A stretch of DNA of 54,507 nt from Myxococcales bacterium (GTDB taxonomy: Bacteria > Myxococcota_A > UBA9042): contig SHZD01000010.1 in NCBI GenBank assembly GCA_009692465.1, positions 1 through 54,507 of the forward strand, in the 5' to 3' direction. A program made the translations under genes and the position numbers. The number at the start of each line of letters is the position of its first letter. The stretch's first letter is position 1. Positions 1 to 9,087 of this stretch are shown here, piece after piece. The notes under the pieces were generated by a model, which was not told where the DNA came from, did not search any database, and saw nothing but the letters and a program-made list of their open reading frames with translations.

Positions 1-641
1 TCATTAAAACTTCCCGATCCGGCGACCAGCGCCAGCGAAGCTGCCTTGACGTAATTGTTCAAGTCGCTGGTCTTGGCGTAGTTGCCCAAGTCGGTGGTCT
101 TGGCATAGTTGCCCAGATCAGAGGCCTTGGCATAGGCACTCAAATCCGCTGCCTTGGCGTAGGCACTGAGGACCCCTGGGTCGAGCGCGCCGACCTTGAT
201 GCACCCTGAACACGCGATGTTTTCAGCAATGGCCGCCCGTAGGGCATACAAGCTGGAGCCGACCGGTTGCCGCGGCAATTCCGGATCAGAGCCGATTTGC
301 AGCCCAAACCAAGCGGTGGCCAAGTCTAACCCCGCTGCAGACAGCGGCGTTTTGGTGCCGAGTTGCCAGCTAAACTGGCCGCCCTTGGCGCTCAGCGTTG
401 CCGATTCAGTCCAAACTGCATTGCCACCAGACTGCTGGGAGTAAATGGCAAACGTGACTTGATACTGGCCATCGGCAGCAGGTCCGCCGCCTGTGGACAT
501 CAACGCGCCTTCGAGGGATGCGGTGACCGGGACAGCGGCCACGGCCTCAGCACTGGTCATGGCGACGCCGACGCTAAGGGCCATTGCGACAGCAAAGCCC
601 AAGTGAAACGGCCGGAGCAGGTGAGTTAAGGAACGATTCAT
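1..641 (-). CDS. Secreted protein with YAK-x-x-DL repeats, N-terminal part (runs off the window)
   Basis: The reading frame is open from an ATG at 641 to the window edge (213 codons, no stop). It begins with a signal peptide (MNRSLTHLLRPFHLGFAVAM followed by a hydrophobic stretch ending near AEAVAA). A beta-rich domain follows with 'STGGGPAADGQYQVTFAIYS' and 'DPELPRQPVG', then a CSGC motif, then at least four 9-residue repeats of the form xxDLxxYAK. All these blocks occur in the same order in the next gene (831-2918), so the two are tandem paralogues. Repeats of this kind in other proteins form trimeric stalks, which suggests an extracellular fibre-like N-terminus. The C-terminal domain lies outside the window, so the final function cannot be called. 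Confidence 0.8.
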   Translation of the reverse strand, partial: MNRSLTHLLRPFHLGFAVAMALSVGVAMTSAEAVAAVPVTASLEGALMSTGGGPAADGQYQVTFAIYSQQSGGNAVWTESATLSAKGGQFSWQLGTKTPLSAAGLDLATAWFGLQIGSDPELPRQPVGSSLYALRAAIAENIACSGCIKVGALDPGVLSAYAKAADLSAYAKASDLGNYAKTTDLGNYAKTSDLNNYVKAASLALVAGSGSFN

Positions 642-674
642 CGAAGCCTCTGTAGTTTTCGGTGGCGACACTGG

Positions 675-749
675 ACAAGTTACACGGTTAGGCACAAGTA
701 ACACGGTTAGGCACAAGTAACACGGTTAGGCACAAGTAACACGGTTAGG
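675..749. repeat. Tandem array, 19-nt unit, about 4 copies
   Basis: The unit CACGGTTAGGCACAAGTAA is repeated head to tail (for example starting at 683 and 702). The first copy has an extra T and the last is degenerate (GGGAACACGATCAGGTAGG). It fills most of the gap between two paralogous genes. There are no unique spacers, so it is a minisatellite and not a CRISPR. Confidence 0.9.
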
Positions 750-830
750 TAGGGAACACGATCAGGTAGGCAGCGCTGTCAGGTTCAGGCAGCAAACGTC
801 GTACAGCGACGAAATCTGTTTAGATCTGGT

Positions 831-2918
831 CTATTTGAAGAAGAACTCATACGCGCCGCCGTCCTCGTCGTAGCCGCCATGATTGCCACCAGGTGATTTG
901 TCGGTGCCGATCAAGTGCTGCTGGCGCCCATAGTTGGCGCCGTAGTCGTAGTCGTGGTGGATAATGAGCATGTGGTACGACGGCGAGCCGCAGTGGCTCA
1001 TCCACCACCAGCCGACCGACCAGGTGTCAGCCCACCGATGTTCGCCCCATAAATAGGCGCCGTTATTGAAACTGCCGTGCCAAGCGGTGCAATTTGAGTT
1101 GGGCAGCAGCTTGGCGCTGTCGACCAGGCCAGGGCCGTTGTAACGATGGATATTGTTCGCGTTTTGCTCGGAATGCCGAAAGTAGCTGAAGCCGTGCCCC
1201 TGTTTGCTGGCGGTCAGGTTGAGGATCCAAGCGTTGTGGTAGGCGCTGCCGACGCCCGTGTTCAAGTTGGGCTCCAAGTAGGTCTTGACCAGCCACTGCT
1301 TGATGCCACCGGCGGCCGCAAAGCTCATCGCGTCATCCCAGTCGGCTTGGCGTTCGCCGGTGATGCCGTCGGGATCGACAAAATGCCAAAACCGGGTCCA
1401 GCCGCCACCGTCGGTGGTCATGTCGCACACCACCGTCTTGGCCGCCGTCGAGCCGGTAGGCCCGTCAATGTCGATGGTGTACCAGCCGGTCTTGGCCTTG
1501 GCGTCGGCCGCTAGGATCGCTGCACAGGTTTTAAGGGCTTTGGCGGCGTCGCATTGAGCAGAGCAGCCGTCGCCTTCTAGCGCGTTGCCATCGTCACACT
1601 GCTCGCCTTTTTCGAGGACGCCGTTGCCACAGATGGTGGTGCCCCAGATCTTGCCATCGACAATCATGTTGCCTTTGATCTGGATTTTCTTGGTCGACAA
1701 GGTCTGAATACCAATGGCCCACGAGAACTTGCCGTCGTCCGCGATGTTGAGTTGATTGTCCAGCGGGTCTTTAACGGTGATCGACCAGTTGCCCTTGATA
1801 TTCTTGCCGATCCAGTCCTTGTTGATGTCGCCCGCAGCAATGGCGGTGTCCTTGTTGAAGGCGGTCTTCAGGGCTTGCCCCGTTTTGCCTTTACTGTACA
1901 GCACATAGGGCGCACTCATGCCTGGACCGAACAACTCGATCGTCAGAGTGGCGACGTCCGAGTTGATCAAGTCGACGTCGATCCAAATCGCTTGGGCTAC
2001 GCCAAAATCGGGAAACGCCAGCGAGTTCGAAATGCCAGCACCGTTGCCGTCTGGGATGATGATATTGCTACCGCCGGCAAACGTATCGATAAACTGATTC
2101 CAGATCATGCCGTTGGAGATCTCGTCGATGTAGTCGGGCGGCACTTGCAGCGGGCCGCAGTCGAGTGCCCCGTCGGCCTTAAGGCCATTAAGGACCAGCC
2201 CGGTGCCGCAGGCTGCGCCCACCTTGGCCAGCACGGGCTTGCCGGTGAGGTCGCCGTAGGCGCCCGTGTTGGCGACGTCGGCGTATGCGGGCTTGTCCTT
2301 GAGATCCTTATAGTTGCCGCTTGCTGCTACGGCGGCCAAGGAGGCCACTTTGGCGTAGGCATCCAGATCGCTCGCCTTGGCGTAGCTGCCCAAATCGGTG
2401 GCTTTGGCGTAGCCGCTCAAGTCGGCGGCTTTGGCGTAGTTGCCCAAATCAGTAGACTTGGCATAGGGTTGCAAAACACTGGCATCGATTGCCGTCGCTT
2501 TGATGCACCCCGAACAGTCGAGGGCTTCGGCAATGGCGGCGCGTTGCGCAAACAACGCAGCACCGATCGGCTGGCGCGGCAATTCGGGATCGGTGCCAAT
2601 GGCCACTCCGAGCCATGCGGTTTTCAGATTGAGGCCGCTCGGTGAAAGGGCAGTCTTGCTGCCCAGTTGCCAAGTGAACTGGCCGCCCTTGGCGGTGATG
2701 GATGCGGATTCGGTCCACACTGCAGTGCCCCCGGCGGCATCGGTATAGATCGCAAACACCACCGCGTAGCCACCGTCGGCGGCCGGTCCGCCTCCAGAAG
2801 AGGACAAGACGCCTTCCACCGCCGCTGTGGTCGGTACGGCTGCAAGGGTCGGTGCAATACTGACCACAACGGCTGCGGCGGCGGCCAGAACGCTGAGGGC
2901 TAACTGCTTACTACTCAT
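831..2918 (-). CDS. Secreted modular protein: YAK repeats, P-domain-like, Cys-rich motif, fibrinogen-like C-terminus
   Basis: 695 residues. The start at 2918 is preceded by GGAGG (2927-2931, 8 nt away). A longer in-frame start at 2981 would overlap the upstream gene's stop and bury the signal peptide. Order: signal peptide (about 1-27), N-terminal domain shared with the paralogue at 1-641, four 9-residue xxDLxxYAK repeats, a beta-sandwich region resembling the proprotein-convertase P-domain ('DWIGKNIKGNWSITVKD'), a Myxococcus-type Cys motif (CGNGVLEKGEQCDDGN), and a C-terminal domain starting 'VVCDMTTDGGGWTRFW', the signature of fibrinogen-related domains. Family knowledge suggests a surface or secreted adhesion/lectin-like protein. 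The ligand is unknown. Confidence 0.85.
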   Translation of the reverse strand: MSSKQLALSVLAAAAAVVVSIAPTLAAVPTTAAVEGVLSSSGGGPAADGGYAVVFAIYTDAAGGTAVWTESASITAKGGQFTWQLGSKTALSPSGLNLKTAWLGVAIGTDPELPRQPIGAALFAQRAAIAEALDCSGCIKATAIDASVLQPYAKSTDLGNYAKAADLSGYAKATDLGSYAKASDLDAYAKVASLAAVAASGNYKDLKDKPAYADVANTGAYGDLTGKPVLAKVGAACGTGLVLNGLKADGALDCGPLQVPPDYIDEISNGMIWNQFIDTFAGGSNIIIPDGNGAGISNSLAFPDFGVAQAIWIDVDLINSDVATLTIELFGPGMSAPYVLYSKGKTGQALKTAFNKDTAIAAGDINKDWIGKNIKGNWSITVKDPLDNQLNIADDGKFSWAIGIQTLSTKKIQIKGNMIVDGKIWGTTICGNGVLEKGEQCDDGNALEGDGCSAQCDAAKALKTCAAILAADAKAKTGWYTIDIDGPTGSTAAKTVVCDMTTDGGGWTRFWHFVDPDGITGERQADWDDAMSFAAAGGIKQWLVKTYLEPNLNTGVGSAYHNAWILNLTASKQGHGFSYFRHSEQNANNIHRYNGPGLVDSAKLLPNSNCTAWHGSFNNGAYLWGEHRWADTWSVGWWWMSHCGSPSYHMLIIHHDYDYGANYGRQQHLIGTDKSPGGNHGGYDEDGGAYEFFFK

Positions 2919-2977
2919 CGCGATATCCTCCAGACAATGCCGCGGCACTTGCTGGCGCTGGGAGTTCAAACCCACGC

Positions 2978-5900
2978 TCACAGGCCCATGATCTTGCGAA
3001 TCCAGGCGTAGAAACCCATGTTTGCCGTGGTGTTTTGGCTGCCACCTGTGGGGCCGATCACCACTGAACCGCCAATAAGCGTGCGCACGGAGTCTTTGCC
3101 GGCGGGGCCGGACACCACGCCGTTGGCGATGCGAGCGGCAAATGCGGTCGGCGCGCAGCCCTCATCGGTGGTGGTGTCGCAGTTGTCGTCGATGCCGTTG
3201 CACAACTCTTTGGCTGCCGGCAGGACCTCGTTGGCGCACTTGCCAAGGACGCCGTTCGCATCGCAGGTCTGCTTTCCAGCCTTGCACTGACCTTTGCCGA
3301 CGGTGCCGCTGGGCCCGGTGTAGCAACTGCTCGTCACCGAGGCATCGACAATGTATTGGCAGCCTTTTTGCGCGTCGCACAGATCGATGGTGCACGGATT
3401 CTTGTCGTCGCAGACCACGGATTTGCCGGCCAAGCAGGCGTAGACCCCAGTGGCGCCGGTGCCGCAGGCGTCGCCAGTGGTGCAAATATTGTTGTCTGAA
3501 CAGGTGGTTTGAATCGGAGTGTACAAACAGTTGCCGATCTTGGTGTCGCAGCTGTCCTGAGTGCACGGCTGAGAGTCGTCGCACTTCTTGACCGCGCCGG
3601 CTCCGCAGGCCCCAGACGCGCACTTGTCTGCCTGCGTGCATTGGTTGGAGTCGGCATCACAAGCCGCAGAATTATTAACGAACTTGCAACCAGCGCTCGC
3701 GTCGCAACTGTCGTCGGTGCACTCGTTCTTGTCGTCGCACTTCTTGAGCGCGCCGGCATCACATTTGCCAGTTTTGCAGGCGTCACCATCGGTGCAGGCG
3801 TTCTTGTCGGCGTCACAGGCAGCGCCGTCGACGCTGTTGGTCACAATGCACTTGCCTTGGATCGGGTCACAGGCGACCTTGCTGCATTGAGTATTCAAAG
3901 AATCGTCGCAGGAAATGACCGAATCTGCTTTGATTTTGCATTGATAGGGTAGCTTGGCCTTGTCACAGAACAAGACCCCATTGCACAGGTTGCCGTCGTC
4001 CTTGCAATCGGCGTCGGCCTGACACGAGCAAGTATTGTTGCCGGGGGCGCATTTGCCGCTTTCGCACAGATCGTTTTGCGTGCACGTGTTGCCGTCGTCG
4101 CACGCGGCGCCTGACGTCCCCTTGTTGACGCAGCCGGTGATCACATCGCAAGCGTCGTTGGTGCACGCGTTGTCGTCGTTGCAGACCTTGCTGGCATCGA
4201 TGGGCGCGCCGCCGCACTTGCCGTCTTTGCAGGCGTCGCTGACGGTGCACTTGTTGCTGTCGTCGCAGTTGGCGGGCACCGGGTTGTGAACACAGCCGGT
4301 CTTGCTGTCGCAGGCGTCGCCGGTGCACGGGTTCTTGTCGTCACAATTGGCGGCGCTGCCGCTGCAATTATCGCTGGCACACGCATCATTGAGCGTACAC
4401 GGATTGCTGTCGTTGCACGGGGCGCCGTTGGCTGGCAAATATTTGCATTTTCCATCAATAATCGAACACTTACCGGTGTAGCACTGATCGCCGGAATCGC
4501 AGGCCTTGGCCTTGCCAGCGACGCACGACCCCAGGGCGCAGGTGTCGTTTTCGGAGCACAGGTTGTCATCTGCATTGCATGGCGTGGTATTTGCCTTGAA
4601 AAGACAGCCCAATTTGGCATCGCACGAATCGTCGGTGCACGGATTCTTGTCATCGCAGGTCTGGACCGCGCCGGGTTTGCACTTGCCGTCGGCGCAAACG
4701 TCGCCGACCGTACACAGACTGCTATCGGCGTTGCACGGCAGAAAATCGGGCTTCTTGGCAAATCCGCACTTGCCGGTGGCGGGGTCGCATTCGTTGATTT
4801 GACATTCGCCATTTAGGCTGGTGTCACAGGCGACAATGGTGCTTTCTTTGACTTTGCACACGAAGGGTTGCTTGGCTTTGTCGCAGTAGACGGAGCCATT
4901 GCACAGATTGCCGTCGTCTTTGCATTCGCTGTCGGCCTGACATGCGCAATTGTTGACGTCGGCGGCGCACTTGCCGTTTTTGCAGGCATCGCCCTCGGTG
5001 CACAAATTGCCGTCGTCACACTTGGCGCCAGTGGCCGCGGTGGCCTGACAGCCTTTGGCGATGTCGCAAGTGTCGGTAGTGCAAGGATTCTTGTCGTCAC
5101 ACGCCGCCACCACGTCGACCGCGGTGCCTTTGCACTTGCCGTCTGCGCAGGCGTCTTTGTCGGTGCACTTGTTCTCATCGTCGCAAGCGCCGGCCACATG
5201 AGTGTGAATGCATCCCGATTTCGGATCGCAACTGTCGGAAGTACATGTGTTTTTATCGTCGCAAGACAAGGCGGCACCCTTGCAGGCATCGGTCGCGCAT
5301 TTTTCATTGACGGTACAGGGATTGCCGTCGTTGCAGGCGCTATCGGCTTGAAACTTGTACTTGCATGAACCGTCAGCAATGTCGCACTTGCCTTGCAAAC
5401 ACGGATCTTCGTTGGTGCAGGCTTTGGCGGCACCGGCCACGCAGGCGCCGGCTTTGCACGCATCATTTAGGGTGCACGGGTTGTCGTCGGAGTTGCACAC
5501 GGCCAGGTCGTCGTTGGTGAATTGGCAACCGGTTTTGGCATCGCAACTGTCTTTGGTGCAAGAATTTTTGTCGGTGCACACCAGCGCTACACCAGCCACG
5601 CACTTGCCGTTGGCGCACTTGTCGCCCTCGGTGCACACGGTGTCATCGGTACATACCGCGGTATTGTTCGGGTTCTTGCAGCCAGCCGCCTTGTCACACA
5701 GGTCGTCGGTACACACTGAGTTGTCGGAGCAGGTTGCTTCGTCGGTTTGACCGTCGCAATCGTCGTCCTTGCCATTGCACTCTTCGGCTTTGACGTCAGG
5801 CGCCAAGCACGCCGACAGCCCGCCGCCAGCGGGTGCCCCAGGGGCCGCCGCGGCCAAACAGGTACGCTTGCCTTCGCATTTGCCGTCACCGGTGGCCACA

Positions 5901-6580
5901 AAACATTTGGTGCTCAACTGTTGGGCGATGGCGTAGGCATTGCAGCTACAGGCGGCGCTAGTTTTGGGCACACATTGCTTGGTCGCGGCGCCACCGATGT
6001 CTTTGACATCGCTGCAGGTATAGGTTTGTGCACAGTCGCTATCGCCAGCGCACGCGTTGCCGCAAAATGCGCCGTTGTTGCCGCCATCGATGCATTTGGC
6101 TTCAGGATTGGCCTGATTTTGGCACTGGCTATTGGCGCTGCACGGATTGCACAGCAACGCGTATTTCGGTACGCAGATGTTGATCACGTCGGCGGTGCCG
6201 GCTTGGACGCATTTTTCGTCGGCGGCACATTCGTTGCTCGAGCACTTCTTGGCGCACACTTGGCCTTTGGCCGTGGTGATGCAGAATCCGCCGTCACAGT
6301 CCTTGGCTTCCTTGCACGCACAGCCTGGAGCTCCGGGGCAGGCGGCGGCGGCATCGCCACCATTCGCTAGGTCAAGCGCAACCACAGTGTCGTTGCCGAC
6401 GGTCATGGTGTCGACGGGCTCGGCTGTTTCAGCGACGGCGGTGTCGGTTTGCGCGGACGCACTGGCATCGGCGGCAGCGGTATCGACGCCAATTTCTTCG
6501 CCGCAGGCCGCGAATAGGCCGACGCCGAAGGCTGCGAACAGGCCGACTACGCGGCGGGTGGCGAAACGAGCAACGATCAT
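2978..6580 (-). CDS. Large cysteine-rich lipoprotein with disulfide-repeat array and metal-binding-type motifs
   Basis: 1,200 residues from an ATG at 6580. This start places a lipoprotein signal directly at the N-terminus (MIVARFATRRVVGLF then lipobox LFAAC). Upstream in-frame starts exist (6613, 6697) but would put a hydrophilic leader before it, and no strong ribosome site decides. After a Thr/Ala/Asp linker the protein is an array of short Cys repeats of the type CDDKNPCT-x-DSCD...GC and C-DG-CTxxDxC-xGKC. Two 'CNGxDDxCDxxTDE' motifs (putative metal-binding motif class) flank the array. A block of roughly 220 residues, including 'CQADSECKDDGNLCNG', occurs twice, indicating internal duplication. 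Probably displayed on the outer surface; no enzymatic domain is visible. Confidence 0.85.
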   Translation of the reverse strand: MIVARFATRRVVGLFAAFGVGLFAACGEEIGVDTAAADASASAQTDTAVAETAEPVDTMTVGNDTVVALDLANGGDAAAACPGAPGCACKEAKDCDGGFCITTAKGQVCAKKCSSNECAADEKCVQAGTADVINICVPKYALLCNPCSANSQCQNQANPEAKCIDGGNNGAFCGNACAGDSDCAQTYTCSDVKDIGGAATKQCVPKTSAACSCNAYAIAQQLSTKCFVATGDGKCEGKRTCLAAAAPGAPAGGGLSACLAPDVKAEECNGKDDDCDGQTDEATCSDNSVCTDDLCDKAAGCKNPNNTAVCTDDTVCTEGDKCANGKCVAGVALVCTDKNSCTKDSCDAKTGCQFTNDDLAVCNSDDNPCTLNDACKAGACVAGAAKACTNEDPCLQGKCDIADGSCKYKFQADSACNDGNPCTVNEKCATDACKGAALSCDDKNTCTSDSCDPKSGCIHTHVAGACDDENKCTDKDACADGKCKGTAVDVVAACDDKNPCTTDTCDIAKGCQATAATGAKCDDGNLCTEGDACKNGKCAADVNNCACQADSECKDDGNLCNGSVYCDKAKQPFVCKVKESTIVACDTSLNGECQINECDPATGKCGFAKKPDFLPCNADSSLCTVGDVCADGKCKPGAVQTCDDKNPCTDDSCDAKLGCLFKANTTPCNADDNLCSENDTCALGSCVAGKAKACDSGDQCYTGKCSIIDGKCKYLPANGAPCNDSNPCTLNDACASDNCSGSAANCDDKNPCTGDACDSKTGCVHNPVPANCDDSNKCTVSDACKDGKCGGAPIDASKVCNDDNACTNDACDVITGCVNKGTSGAACDDGNTCTQNDLCESGKCAPGNNTCSCQADADCKDDGNLCNGVLFCDKAKLPYQCKIKADSVISCDDSLNTQCSKVACDPIQGKCIVTNSVDGAACDADKNACTDGDACKTGKCDAGALKKCDDKNECTDDSCDASAGCKFVNNSAACDADSNQCTQADKCASGACGAGAVKKCDDSQPCTQDSCDTKIGNCLYTPIQTTCSDNNICTTGDACGTGATGVYACLAGKSVVCDDKNPCTIDLCDAQKGCQYIVDASVTSSCYTGPSGTVGKGQCKAGKQTCDANGVLGKCANEVLPAAKELCNGIDDNCDTTTDEGCAPTAFAARIANGVVSGPAGKDSVRTLIGGSVVIGPTGGSQNTTANMGFYAWIRKIMGL

Positions 6581-7075
6581 TGTGGCGTCGTTGCGGCCAG
6601 ATTTGGCAGCCATGTCGAGCGGTTGGGCGCCCGAATGCGATGGGGAGTCAGCGAGGGCAATGGCGAGACGAGGCGAGGGAGATTCTGTGTTGCGCAATCA
6701 ATCCCCCTCAAAAGCTTCCAATTCGCACGGCATCGCACAGCATCGCACAGCATCGCACAGCATCGCACGGCATCGCACTGCGCGCCTGTGGGCGCCTGTG
6801 GGCGCCTGTGGGCGCCTTGAAGCTGACTCGACTAGCCTGACATTTTGCGAGACGCAACCCAATTAGGCGCAATGCGCAAGGCCCAGCCTCGCAAGGCTCC
6901 ATCTTGGCATAGCCCCGTAGTCGATCGCAAATTTTGGGCACGACTCACCGGCGCATTTGTTGCGCGGGGCGGCATATATGTATGAAACACCTAACTAAAT
7001 GCACGGTCGCACGCTGATCCGTGGTCCAACGATATGAAACTAAATAGCACGCCTCGCAATGCTGCAATTGTTGGC
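6581..7075. other. Intergenic stretch with two adjoining 10-nt tandem arrays
   Basis: No convincing gene. It separates two minus-strand genes and so should hold the promoter of the Cys-rich lipoprotein, but I see no clear -35/-10. The repeats are annotated separately. The segment near 6985-7050 contains two similar short blocks (TATGAAAC...CTAAAT.GCACG) of unknown meaning. Confidence 0.6.
6730..6816. repeat. Two consecutive 10-nt tandem arrays
   Basis: GCATCGCACA is repeated five times (6730-6779, last copies ending G or T). Directly after it GGCGCCTGTG is repeated about three and a half times (6781-6816). Both units are 10 nt, close to one helical turn, so identical faces recur on one side of the DNA. 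They lie about 150 bp upstream of the large Cys-rich lipoprotein start. Confidence 0.9.
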
Positions 7076-8596
7076 TTATTGGCGACGAGCGAGCGTGTCC
7101 GCGGTCACGGCCGCCACAGCCATGATCGTGTGCTGCGGATTGACCCCGAGTGTAGTTGGCAGCGCCGCGGCATCGACCACGTGCAAGTTGCGCACGCCGA
7201 AGACGTGCAAGTCCGGGCCGACCACGGCGGTGTCGGCGGAGCGACCGAGCACAGCGCCGCCAAACAAGTGCGACAAAACCCAAGTCCACGCCCGATTGTC
7301 CAGCGGCGCCGTGTCGAGGCAGGCCAGATCGTCGCGGCCCAGTTCAGCGGGCAAGCCGGCGATTCCGGGCCACACCTTGAGCGCACCCATTTCAAAGTGC
7401 GCTTTCGCCAACAGTTTTGTGCCAAACCGCAACCGCTGCAGGTCGCGTTGGGTCGGCACGTAGTGGACCGCTTTGCCACCCCACCACGTTTGGCGGACGT
7501 GGCCCGTGGCCTCGGCGCGCACGGCAGTGACCCACATGGCGCAGTTGCGGGTGTCGGCCAATTTGTCGACTAGCACGCGACCCGAGCCGCCCACACGGGC
7601 TGCAAACAACTCGAGGGGCAACGACAGTGATTCAAGCTTGATGCCCTGATCCAGCCGATGGTGGGTAGAGGCAGTGGCCTGACTGGGTCCGGTGTGCGGG
7701 TCCATGGCGTGTGGGTAGACGCCGACGACGCCTGCGCCCGGATGGCCCCGAAAATACTTGCCTATTGCGGGCAACCTCACCCCGGAACGCTGCAACAACG
7801 GCCCGGTTCCGGTGGCCGACGCGGCCAAAACCACGCCACGGCTAGCGCGCACCGTGAAGCGTGAGCCACAGCGGCGGCTCAGCGGTTCCACAAAGCGGCC
7901 GACGGCACCAGTGGCGTGCCCAGCCGCCACGGTGACTTTGGAAACCGGCGCACACGACAAGACGGTGCCGCCGTGTTCGGCAATTAATTCACGCATCCAC
8001 AGCATGTTGGCGGTCTGCTTGCTGCGGTTGCGACAGCCTTGCAGGCATTGCATGGCGCCCTTGCAGCCGGCCACGTTGCGGGTGATCTTGTGGGTGTCGA
8101 CGCCCATACCGTTGAGCCCGCGCAACATGAAGTCGGCGACGTTGCCGGCGATGCGCCAGTCGGTTTGCTGGATCTGCAGTTCACGCTCGATGCGGTCTTG
8201 GGCGGCGCCGATGGCATTTTCAGTAAAACTATCGCCGAGACCGTGCTCGTCGCGCCAGTTGTCGAGCACATCGCCGGGGGTACGGACTACGATTGCGCTG
8301 TTGATCACCGGAGTTCCGCCGACCAAACTGGCCTGCACTACGGGGATAATCGACTCGCCGGTGGCGACCAGCGTGCCCCAATCCGTAAACATGTCGCGCA
8401 TGGTGCCGAGCATGGTCCACGGGTAGTCCTCGGGGTCGCGCCATGGACCGGCTTCGGCGACTATGACGCGCAACCCGGCGCGAGCCAAACTGATTGCCGC
8501 CGAGGCCCCACCCGCTCCGCTGCCTACGACAAGGTAATCGCAATCCAATTCGAGGTTGGGGCCGCCGCGAAAAGTCAGGTGCTGGCCGATGCTCAT
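7076..8596 (-). CDS. GMC-family FAD-dependent oxidoreductase
   Basis: 506 residues, start at 8596. The start is fixed by an ATGA overlap with the upstream gene (its TGA is 8593-8595). A GxGxxG dinucleotide-binding motif lies at about 20-26 (YLVVGSGAGGASAAI) followed by the acidic end of beta-2 (VIVAEAG). The C-terminus carries the GMC signature: HLFGGAVLG, then 'VRNLHVVDAAALPTTLGVNP' with the NP-x-x-T segment that closes the active site. The family oxidises alcohols (choline, cholesterol, glucose-type substrates). The substrate cannot be read from the sequence. No signal peptide is evident, so it is presumably cytoplasmic or bound through the coupled small membrane protein. Confidence 0.85.
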   Translation of the reverse strand: MSIGQHLTFRGGPNLELDCDYLVVGSGAGGASAAISLARAGLRVIVAEAGPWRDPEDYPWTMLGTMRDMFTDWGTLVATGESIIPVVQASLVGGTPVINSAIVVRTPGDVLDNWRDEHGLGDSFTENAIGAAQDRIERELQIQQTDWRIAGNVADFMLRGLNGMGVDTHKITRNVAGCKGAMQCLQGCRNRSKQTANMLWMRELIAEHGGTVLSCAPVSKVTVAAGHATGAVGRFVEPLSRRCGSRFTVRASRGVVLAASATGTGPLLQRSGVRLPAIGKYFRGHPGAGVVGVYPHAMDPHTGPSQATASTHHRLDQGIKLESLSLPLELFAARVGGSGRVLVDKLADTRNCAMWVTAVRAEATGHVRQTWWGGKAVHYVPTQRDLQRLRFGTKLLAKAHFEMGALKVWPGIAGLPAELGRDDLACLDTAPLDNRAWTWVLSHLFGGAVLGRSADTAVVGPDLHVFGVRNLHVVDAAALPTTLGVNPQHTIMAVAAVTADTLARRQ

Positions 8597-9087
8597 GGTT
8601 TCGCCGTCAACTGGGCTTGAGGCGTTGACCGGAATTGATCGTCGCGCACGGTTTGCGGATCGGCCGCGTAGCGCGGGATGCCCAGCTTGTCGCGCACTTG
8701 GGGTGCAGCACCCCACCACAGACCGCCGATGGTTTTGATCATGACCATGGTCATTCGCACTAGGTAGAGGCGATGGTTGGCTAGCGCATTGGCGTGGCGG
8801 TCGCGAACACTCGCCGGCAGCACACATGCGGGCAATGGCCAGAACACCGTCAAAATGGGCAGGATTTGAAAAGCCAGCGCGCTACCGACCGCGCCGAACC
8901 ACAACGTCCAGGGGGCTTGCCGGAGCAGTTGGCGCAAGTAGGGCTTGGCCGTTGCCGCATCGATCCCGGGCAGACGGCTCGTCGTTGGAAAAGCCGCGTC
9001 TACAGCGTCATGCAGCAAGGCGACCCACACCGTCGAACCCCGTTTGTTGCGTTTGGGTCCGCCGACCTTGGCCAGTATTCGCTGCAC
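8593..9087 (-). CDS. Small membrane protein translationally coupled to the GMC oxidoreductase
   Basis: Up to 164 residues. Its stop overlaps the GMC start (ATGA). The middle holds a hydrophobic stretch (WFGAVGSALAFQILPILTVF) likely to span or sit in the membrane, followed by a basic amphipathic region. No family recognised. Its position suggests an anchoring or accessory subunit for the oxidoreductase, an inference from coupling only. The GTG at 9087 lies inside a 22-nt minisatellite, so the first codons may be repeat-derived; an internal GTG/TTG start near 9030 is possible. Confidence 0.6.
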   Translation of the reverse strand: MQRILAKVGGPKRNKRGSTVWVALLHDAVDAAFPTTSRLPGIDAATAKPYLRQLLRQAPWTLWFGAVGSALAFQILPILTVFWPLPACVLPASVRDRHANALANHRLYLVRMTMVMIKTIGGLWWGAAPQVRDKLGIPRYAADPQTVRDDQFRSTPQAQLTAKP

